Assembly: GCF_000974485.1 (NCBI RefSeq)
Contig: NZ_BBOM01000005.1
Location: 976,289-1,040,288 of the forward strand
DNA from: Streptomyces sp. NBRC 109706
GTDB lineage: Bacteria > Actinomycetota > Actinomycetes > Streptomycetales > Streptomycetaceae
Direction: 5' to 3'
Length of the DNA: 64,000 nt
Part shown: piece after piece, positions 57,952 to 64,000 of the stretch
Layout: each line of letters begins with the position of its first letter
Position numbering within the stretch: position 1 is the first letter of the stretch
Notes under the pieces: generated by a model
Told to the model about the DNA's origin: nothing
Seen by the model: only the letters and a program-made list of their open reading frames with translations
Databases searched by the model: none
Program-made: the position numbers and the translations under genes

Positions 57952-59227
57952 GGGCCGATCGTAGGCCGGAGCGGGCGAAGCGGCGCTCGTCGACGGCCCG
58001 TTCGTACACCTCCGACGTGCTGCGCGCCGTCGCCGCCCAGCCGAACCGTTCGGCGTGCCGCTCCGCCGCCGCGCCGAGCGTCTCGGTGAGCGCGGGCTGG
58101 TCGCAGAACCTGCGCAGCGCGACCGCGTACTCGGCCGGATCGTGCCCGTCGATCAGGAATCCCGTCTCCCCGTCCCTGACCACCAGCGGCAGCCCGCCGA
58201 CCGCGGCCGCGACCACCGGCGTGCCGCACGCCTGGGCCTCCACGGCGACCAGGCCGAACGATTCGCTGTAGGAGGGCATCACCAGTGCGCTCGCCGCCCG
58301 GTACCAGTCGGCCAGCCGCTCCTGTGCCACCGGCGGCCGGAACCGCACCAGATCGGCGATGCCGAGCCGGGCCGCGAGCTTCTGCATCCGCTCCGGCCTG
58401 GCCAGCCCGGAACCGCTGGGCCCGCCGACCACGGGAACCACCAGTCGGCCGCGCAACGACGGGTCGGCGTCCAGCAGTTCGCGGACCGCCTGGAGCAGGA
58501 TGTCGGGGCCCTTCAGCGGCTGGATCCGGCCGGCGAAGAGCAGCACCACGGCCTCCTCCGGCAGCCCAAGGCGCCGACGCGCGGCCGCCCGGCCGTCGCC
58601 GCGCCGGAACACGTCCAGGTTGACGCCCGGGTGCGCCACGGCGGTCCGCCGGGGATCGGCGTCGTAGTGACACACCAGCTCGTCGGCCTCCGCCTCGGTG
58701 TTGGCGATCAGCCAGTCGGCGGCCCGCACGATCTGCTCCTCGCCGATCTCCCTGGCGACCGGCTCGGGCGAGTCGCCGGTGGCCAGCGCGGCGTTCTTCA
58801 CCCGCGCCATGGTGTGCATCGCGTGCACCAGCGGCACCCCCCACCGCTCGGCCGCCAACCAGCCGACATGCCCGGACAGCCAGTAGTGCGAGTGGACCAC
58901 GTCGAAGTAGCGCGGGTCCTTGGCGGCCCAGACCTGGGTCACGCCGTGCGTGAACGCGCAGAGCTGCGCGGGCAGTTCCTCCTTGCTCAGCCCCTCGTAG
59001 GGCCCCGCGTCGACATGCCGCACCCAGACGCCCGGGGCCAGCTCCACACACGGTTCGAGACCGCCGGTGGTGGCCCGGGTGAAGATCTCCACCTCGGTAC
59101 CCAGCGTGGCCAGCTGCTTCGCCAGCTCCACGATGTACACGTTCATCCCGCCCGCGTCGCCGGTACCCGGCTGGTGCAACGGCGAGGTGTGCACACTGAG
59201 CATCGCTACCCGGCGGATGTGCGACAC
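57944..59227 (-). CDS. mshA: D-inositol-3-phosphate glycosyltransferase MshA
   Basis: A 427-residue GT4 glycosyltransferase. Signature regions are [29 protein letters not shown] and the donor site [22 protein letters not shown]. It joins GlcNAc to inositol phosphate, the first committed step of mycothiol, the main thiol of actinobacteria. GTG start. Confidence 0.96.
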   Translation of the reverse strand: MSHIRRVAMLSVHTSPLHQPGTGDAGGMNVYIVELAKQLATLGTEVEIFTRATTGGLEPCVELAPGVWVRHVDAGPYEGLSKEELPAQLCAFTHGVTQVWAAKDPRYFDVVHSHYWLSGHVGWLAAERWGVPLVHAMHTMARVKNAALATGDSPEPVAREIGEEQIVRAADWLIANTEAEADELVCHYDADPRRTAVAHPGVNLDVFRRGDGRAAARRRLGLPEEAVVLLFAGRIQPLKGPDILLQAVRELLDADPSLRGRLVVPVVGGPSGSGLARPERMQKLAARLGIADLVRFRPPVAQERLADWYRAASALVMPSYSESFGLVAVEAQACGTPVVAAAVGGLPLVVRDGETGFLIDGHDPAEYAVALRRFCDQPALTETLGAAAERHAERFGWAATARSTSEVYERAVDERRFARSGLRSAHG

Positions 59228-59392
59228 AACGTCTCCTCAACGACAAGCGGGGCAGACTCCCGCGGTTACAACCACCCGACCCCCCGCCCTGTTCCCCAGC
59301 CCGTTCCCCCACCCCGACGTCGGCCCGCGCCCGGTTCGCCCTGACGGTCCCGGGGCCGGGCGCCCACCGCCGGAGGCGGTACGCTCCGGCGC

Positions 59393-60181
59393 ATGGCGGA
59401 GGGGTTTGTGACCAGGGGGACCACCAACCCCAACCGGCTCCGGCGGATGGACCGCTGGATCACCGCCGTCCACGGCCCGACGCTGCGGCGAGCCCCCCGG
59501 GCGCCGGGTCCGCTCGCCGTCGACCTGGGCTATGGCGCCGCGCCCTGGACGGCCGTCGAACTGCTGCACAGGCTGCGCCGGGTCAGACCCGACGTCCGGG
59601 TGATCGGCGTGGAGATCGACCAGCGGCGGGTGACGGCCGCCGAACCGTGGGTCCGGCCGGGTCTCGACTTCGTCAGGGGCGGCTTCGAGCTGCCGCTGCC
59701 CGGCGGGGAACGTCCGCTGCTGATCCGCGCGGCCAACGTGCTCCGTCAGTACGACGAGGAACGGGTGCCCGCCGCCTGGGCGCGGCTCTGCGGCCGGCTG
59801 GCGCCCGGCGGGCTGCTGGTCGAGGGCACCTGTGACGAGATCGGCCGCCGCCAGGTGTGGGTGGCGCTGGGGCCCGAGGGCCCCCGCACGGTCACCTTCG
59901 CCGCCCGGCTCGGCTCCCTTGGCACCCCGTCCGACCTGGCCGAACGTCTGCCCAAGGCGCTGATCCACCACAACGTTCCCGGCCAGCGGGTGCACGCGTT
60001 CCTGCGCGATTTCGACCGCGCGTGGGCGGCGGCCGCGCCGTACGCGCCGTTGGGCGCGCGGCAACGCTGGCTGCACGCCGTCCGCGCCCTCGCCACCGAC
60101 TGGCCCGTCGCCGACACCGCGCACCGCTGGCGGCAGGGCGAGGTCACCGTCCCCTGGTCCGCCCTCGCGCCCCGTCTCTGA
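59393..60181 (+). CDS. SAM-dependent methyltransferase-like protein
   Basis: A 262-residue Rossmann-fold protein with the SAM-binding motif AVDLGYGAAPWTAVELL and an acidic VIGVEIDQRRV. The conserved C-terminal portion (RVHAFLRDFDRAWAAAAPYAPLG) is typical of a class found beside mshA in Streptomyces. The substrate is unknown. Confidence 0.82.
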   Translation: MAEGFVTRGTTNPNRLRRMDRWITAVHGPTLRRAPRAPGPLAVDLGYGAAPWTAVELLHRLRRVRPDVRVIGVEIDQRRVTAAEPWVRPGLDFVRGGFELPLPGGERPLLIRAANVLRQYDEERVPAAWARLCGRLAPGGLLVEGTCDEIGRRQVWVALGPEGPRTVTFAARLGSLGTPSDLAERLPKALIHHNVPGQRVHAFLRDFDRAWAAAAPYAPLGARQRWLHAVRALATDWPVADTAHRWRQGEVTVPWSALAPRL

Positions 60182-60197
60182 GCCGCGCCGGCTGCGG

Positions 60198-60653
60198 TCA
60201 GGCCCCGCGCAGCAGGGCCATGGCCTGGTGGAGAAGGGCGCGGTCCTGGGGGTGGGTGAGATGGGTGGCGGCCTCGGGGGCGGGCAGCCAACGGAGCACG
60301 TCCACCTCGTCGTTGGGGGCGAACGTTCCGCCCGTCGCCCGCGCCAGCCAGTAGCTGACCTGTTTGAACCCCTGGGGCACCACATAGCGCTGGGTGGCCA
60401 GCGGGGCGCCCAGCTCGCAGCGCATCCCCGTCTCCTCCAGCACCTCGCGGCGGGCCGCGGTCGCCGCGCTCTCGCCGGCGTCGAGCTTGCCCTTGGGGTG
60501 GGACCAGTCGTCGTACTTCGGCCGGTGTATCAGCGCGACCTCGACGTCGCCCGCCGGGCCCTCGCGCCACAGGACGCACCCGGCGGCCGCGATCACCACC
60601 GCGTCCGACACCCCCGTCGCGCCCCCGGGGGCCCCGTCAACTCGATGCGCCAC
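60198..60653 (-). CDS. NUDIX hydrolase
   Basis: A 151-residue NUDIX protein with the box [20 protein letters not shown] followed by TG. It probably hydrolyses a nucleoside diphosphate derivative; similar MutT1-type enzymes clean oxidised nucleotides or diadenosine polyphosphates. It overlaps the 3' end of ppk by 17 bases, indicating an operon with it. Confidence 0.92.
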   Translation of the reverse strand: MAHRVDGAPGGATGVSDAVVIAAAGCVLWREGPAGDVEVALIHRPKYDDWSHPKGKLDAGESAATAARREVLEETGMRCELGAPLATQRYVVPQGFKQVSYWLARATGGTFAPNDEVDVLRWLPAPEAATHLTHPQDRALLHQAMALLRGA

Positions 60654-62946
60654 GCCGCTTCCTCCGTGCCTCGATGAGCATTTCCTGAACGCGGCGCAGC
60701 GGCTGCCCGTCCGCGTCGGTGGCGTGCCGCTGCCAGTCGCCCGCCGAGTCGAGATGCCAGGACTCGGTGGCGTCGGAGGTGCCGGCGGCCAGCAGCCGCG
60801 TCAGGGTGGAGCGGTGGGCCGGATCGGTGACCCGGACCAGCACCTCGATCCTGCGGTCGAGATTGCGGTGCATCAGGTCGGCGCTGCCGAGCCACACCTC
60901 GCCCTCGCCGCCGGCGCCGAACGCGTAGACCCGGGAGTGTTCCAGGAAGCGGCCCAGCACGCTGCGCACCCTGATGTTCTCGGAGAGGCCCGGCACGCCG
61001 GGCCGGAGCGCGCAGATGCCGCGCACCCAGACGTCGACGGGGACGCCGGCCTGGGAGGCGCGGTAGAGGGCGTCGATCACCGCCTCGTCCACGATCGAGT
61101 TGGACTTGAACCGCACCCACGCCGGGCGGCCGGACCTGTGGTTCTCCATCTCGCGGCCGATCCGGGAGACCAGCCCCTCGCGGAGCGAGCGCGGCGCGAC
61201 CAGCAGCCGGCGGTAGTGCTCCCTGCGGGAGTAGCCGGAGAGCCGGTTGAAGAGGTCGGAGAGATCGGCGCCGACATCCGGATCGGCGGTGAGCAGGCCC
61301 AGGTCCTCGTAGACCCTCGCCGTCTTGGGGTGGTAGTTGCCGGTGCCGACATGCGCGTAGCGGCGCAGCTCCTCGCCCTCCTGGCGGACGACCAGGGACA
61401 GCTTGCAGTGCGTCTTGAGGCCGACCAGCCCGTACACCACATGGCAGCCGGACTCCTCCAGCTTGCGCGCCCACTTGATGTTGGCGTGCTCGTCGAAACG
61501 GGCCTTGATCTCGACCAGGACCAGCACCTGCTTGCCGGACTCGGCCGCGTCGATCAGCGCGTCGACGATGGGCGAGTCGCCCGACGTCCGGTACAGCGTC
61601 TGCTTGATCGCCAGCACGTCCGGATCGGCCGCGGCCTGTTCGAGGAACGCCTGCACGGAGGTGGAGAACGAGTCGTACGGGTGGTGCAGCAGCACGTCGC
61701 GGGTGCGCAGCGCGGCGAAGATGTCGGGCGCGGACGCGGACTCGACCTCGGCCAGGTCCCGGTGGGTGCCGGCGACGAACTTGGGGTACTTCAGCTCGGG
61801 GCGGTCGATCCCGGCTATGGAGTGCAGCCCGGTCAGATCGAGCGGGCCGGGGACGGCGATGACCTCCTCGCGGCGGATCTTCAGCTCGCGGACCAGGAGG
61901 TCGAGCACCTCGGAGTCGATGGACTCCTCCACCTCAAGCCGCACCGGCGGCCCGAAGCGGCGACGCAGCAGCTCCTTCTCCAGGGCCTGGAGCAGGTTCT
62001 CCGTATCGTCTTCCTCCACCTCCAGGTCCTCGTTGCGGGTGACCCGGAAGACATGGTGCGCGAGGACCACCATGCCCGGAAACAACTCCTCCAGGTGGGC
62101 CGCGATCACATCCTCGACGGGCACAAAGCGTCGGGGGGAGACCTCGAGGAAGCGGGACAGCAGCGGCGGCACCTTCACCCGGGCGAAGTGCCGGTGGCCG
62201 GTGGCCGGGTTGCGGACGACCACCGCGAGGTTGAGGGAGAGCCCGGATATATAGGGGAACGGGTGCGCCGGGTCGACGGCCAGCGGGGTGAGCACGGGGA
62301 ATATCCGCTTGCGGAACAGCGAGAACAGCGTGGTCTGTTCGTGTTCGGCGAGGTCGGGCCAGCGCAGCAGATGGATGCCCTGCTCGGCCAGCAGCGGGTT
62401 GACCTCCCGCTGGTAGCAGGTGGCCTGCCGGGCGAGCTGTTCCCTGGCGACGGACCAGATGTCCTCCAGCACCTCGCCCGGCGGGCGGCCGGTCAGCGAA
62501 CGGGTGGCGACGCCGGTGGCGATCCGCCGCTTGAGCCCGGCGACCCGCACCATGAAGAACTCGTCCAGGTTGCTGGCGAAGATGCTCAGGAAGTTGGCCC
62601 GTTCGAGCAGCGGGGTGGCCGGGTCCTCGGCCAGCTCAAGCACCCGCTCGTTGAACGCCAGCCAGCTGCGCTCCCGGTCGAGGAACCGGTCCTCGGGGAG
62701 GGGCGGGAAGCTGGTGTCCCCGACGGCGGCCTCGACTGCGGCCTCGACGCCGCCCTCAGCGCCGGCGCCGCGCCCCGGGACGATCTCGGCGTCGAGCGCC
62801 GCCAACATCGCCCGGTCCCCCATCTGCCCGTCGCCCAACGCGGCGTCGCCCCGCACGCGATCGCCCAACGAGCCGATCGGATCGGGGGCGGGGGCTCGTT
62901 CCTCGGTGTCCACTCGGGCCGACTGACCGTTACGCGCTGGGCTCAT
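60637..62946 (-). CDS. ppk: Polyphosphate kinase 1
   Basis: A 769-residue PPK1, read from ATG 62946. Domains in order are N (about 85-190), head, and two PLD-like catalytic domains. The catalytic His is in [45 protein letters not shown] and a second His in [15 protein letters not shown] are present. It makes polyphosphate from ATP and, in Streptomyces, is phosphate-regulated. The reading frame is open 79 codons further upstream (see the HTH entry). Confidence 0.94.
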   Translation of the reverse strand: MSPARNGQSARVDTEERAPAPDPIGSLGDRVRGDAALGDGQMGDRAMLAALDAEIVPGRGAGAEGGVEAAVEAAVGDTSFPPLPEDRFLDRERSWLAFNERVLELAEDPATPLLERANFLSIFASNLDEFFMVRVAGLKRRIATGVATRSLTGRPPGEVLEDIWSVAREQLARQATCYQREVNPLLAEQGIHLLRWPDLAEHEQTTLFSLFRKRIFPVLTPLAVDPAHPFPYISGLSLNLAVVVRNPATGHRHFARVKVPPLLSRFLEVSPRRFVPVEDVIAAHLEELFPGMVVLAHHVFRVTRNEDLEVEEDDTENLLQALEKELLRRRFGPPVRLEVEESIDSEVLDLLVRELKIRREEVIAVPGPLDLTGLHSIAGIDRPELKYPKFVAGTHRDLAEVESASAPDIFAALRTRDVLLHHPYDSFSTSVQAFLEQAAADPDVLAIKQTLYRTSGDSPIVDALIDAAESGKQVLVLVEIKARFDEHANIKWARKLEESGCHVVYGLVGLKTHCKLSLVVRQEGEELRRYAHVGTGNYHPKTARVYEDLGLLTADPDVGADLSDLFNRLSGYSRREHYRRLLVAPRSLREGLVSRIGREMENHRSGRPAWVRFKSNSIVDEAVIDALYRASQAGVPVDVWVRGICALRPGVPGLSENIRVRSVLGRFLEHSRVYAFGAGGEGEVWLGSADLMHRNLDRRIEVLVRVTDPAHRSTLTRLLAAGTSDATESWHLDSAGDWQRHATDADGQPLRRVQEMLIEARRKRRGASS

Positions 62947-63183
62947 GCCACCATTCTCCCGCCATCCGGGCGAACGGGACACAACGCGTGAGTGACGAGT
63001 GGAGGTGCGCGTGACACGCGAATCCTCACGGTAGTGATCGGCCCACCGCTTGACGGTGCGCGGCGAGACGCCGTACTCGGCCGCCGCACGCCGCATCGAC
63101 CACCCGTTTCTCAGCACGGCACGCGCGAGGCGCAGCCGTTCCTCCTCCGAGAGGTACCGCTCGCGCCGGTCACCACCACTCAT
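62947..63183 (-). CDS. HTH segment in frame upstream of ppk
   Basis: Seventy-nine codons from ATG 63183 run in frame, without a stop, into ppk. Residues about 8-52 form an HTH ([14 protein letters not shown]...[24 protein letters not shown]), very similar in plan to the N-terminal HTH of IS481-type transposases. It could be an N-terminal extension of PPK, a separate short reading frame, or a transposase remnant. The final 25 codons look non-conserved. Confidence 0.5.
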
Positions 63184-63248
63184 GTCTCGGACAGTACCCC
63201 GCGACGCCCGAACGCCCCACCCACGAGGCACCGGAACCGCGCGACGGA

Positions 63249-63986
63249 TCAGCCCCGGCTCGCCAGCCAGTCGGCGTAACGGGTGGGCGCCAGTTGGGCG
63301 TTGGTGTTGGTGAGGACATCGCCCCGGACGGCGCCGAACATCCCGGCCTCGGGATCGGTGACGACGGTGCGGTCGTCGGACGCGTGCGCCAGGGTGATCC
63401 GGCCCAGCTCGTCCAGCGCGAACACCTCGGGGCCCGCGACATGCCGCACCCCGTTCAGCGGGGCGCCGGCGGCGACATCCGCCACGGCCTCGGCCACGTC
63501 CCGGGCGGCGATCGGCTGGATCGGCGTGGCGGGCAGCCGGACGGTGTCGTCGTCGGCGGTCCAGGACAGGACGGAGTCGATGAACTCCATGAACTGCGTC
63601 GCCCGGACGATCGAGTAGGGGATCCCCCCGGCCTCAAGAGCCTCCTCCTGGAACGTCTTGGCCCGGTAGTAGTCCAGCTCCGGCACCTGGTCGACGCCGA
63701 CGATGGAGAGGATGACGAAGTGCCCGACGCCGGCCTTCCGCGCCGCGTCCAGCAGCTGCTCCATCGAGGTCCGGAAGAACGCCGCGGAGGCCGCGTCGAA
63801 GGTCGGCGAGTTCGTCAGGTTGACGACGACCTCGGCGCCGGCGACGGCCTCGTCGACGCCCTGGCCGCTGATGACATCGAGGCCGGTGGACGGCGAGTGC
63901 GGCACCGCCTCGTGCCCGGCGCCGTTCAGGATCTCGACGACCTGCGACCCGATCAGACCGGTACCGCCGATGACTGCGATCTTCAT
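63249..63986 (-). CDS. NmrA/SDR-like NAD(P)-binding protein
   Basis: A 245-residue Rossmann-fold protein with [14 protein letters not shown] at the N terminus, then [21 protein letters not shown] and [12 protein letters not shown] (Tyr-x3-Lys). The C-terminal part predicts a substrate domain ([15 protein letters not shown]). An atypical SDR acting as a redox sensor or reductase; the substrate is unknown. Confidence 0.88.
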   Translation of the reverse strand: MKIAVIGGTGLIGSQVVEILNGAGHEAVPHSPSTGLDVISGQGVDEAVAGAEVVVNLTNSPTFDAASAAFFRTSMEQLLDAARKAGVGHFVILSIVGVDQVPELDYYRAKTFQEEALEAGGIPYSIVRATQFMEFIDSVLSWTADDDTVRLPATPIQPIAARDVAEAVADVAAGAPLNGVRHVAGPEVFALDELGRITLAHASDDRTVVTDPEAGMFGAVRGDVLTNTNAQLAPTRYADWLASRG

Positions 63987-64000
63987 GCCATGCCCTTCGT

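Noticed and set aside
62950..63020. PHO box upstream of ppk
   Set aside because: TCAC-containing motifs are present but no two GTTCACC-like units at 11-bp spacing could be found.

Overview
The window is high-GC actinobacterial DNA, very probably Streptomyces or a close relative. The evidence is the GC-saturated third codon positions, the frequent GTG starts, the mycothiol glycosyltransferase MshA, CarD next to ispD/ispF, divergent phoRP/phoU with a PHO box, a SpoIIE-type phosphatase, and XRE-DUF5753/DUF6879 genes. It has two parts: an apparently complete integrated temperate siphophage (about 195-38647) and a conserved chromosomal core segment (38648-64000).

The prophage sits in the 3' half of a tRNA-Thr(UGU) gene. 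A 50-bp direct repeat marks attL (195-244) and attR (38598-38647), so the excised circle would be 38,403 bp. A second 22-bp direct repeat just inside each end looks like integrase arm sites. From left to right the prophage holds: a tyrosine integrase with a coupled HTH gene; a divergent early operon (XRE, excisionase-like HTH, antirepressor, DUF6907-like and unknown proteins); a replication module with five palindromic iterons inside the initiator gene, followed by a DnaB-like helicase; small accessory genes including an antisense membrane protein and a lipoprotein; HNH, P-loop kinase-like and terminase genes; portal, prohead protease and HK97-type capsid; connector and tail genes, including tail chaperones linked by a -1 slippery site (CCCAAAA); tape measure, baseplate and fibre genes; then endolysin and holins, ending at a strong terminator.

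The right arm carries accessory genes. A DUF6879 gene is paired with an XRE-DUF5753 regulator, followed by a tandem paralogous pair. Then a leftward operon (38345 to 34331) encodes a run of small and membrane proteins, mostly joined by 4-bp start/stop overlaps. Two of these combine membrane segments with C-terminal HTH-like domains, which recalls Spd (intramycelial spread) proteins of Streptomyces plasmids, but no TraB/FtsK translocase is present. An antisense gene with its own promoter and operator-like palindromes interrupts the tail genes (25244-25696).

The chromosomal part holds, in order: DUF3626, a DoxX-like membrane protein, rlmB, cysS, an F420/FMN split-barrel protein, ispF-ispD, carD, a DUF461-type lipoprotein, phoP-phoR and divergent phoU, a tiny Cys-rich protein beside a rhodanese, an Lrp regulator, a 1.5-kb gene-free repeat array with about 17 copies of the mini-hairpin sequence GCGAAGC, gpmA, a SpoIIE-family phosphatase, a YbjN-like gene with mshA, a methyltransferase, a NUDIX hydrolase, ppk with an unusual in-frame HTH extension, and an NmrA-like reductase. 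The most interesting items are the nested-iteron origin, the Spd-like right-arm operon, the GCGAAGC array, the antisense cargo genes and the ppk extension.
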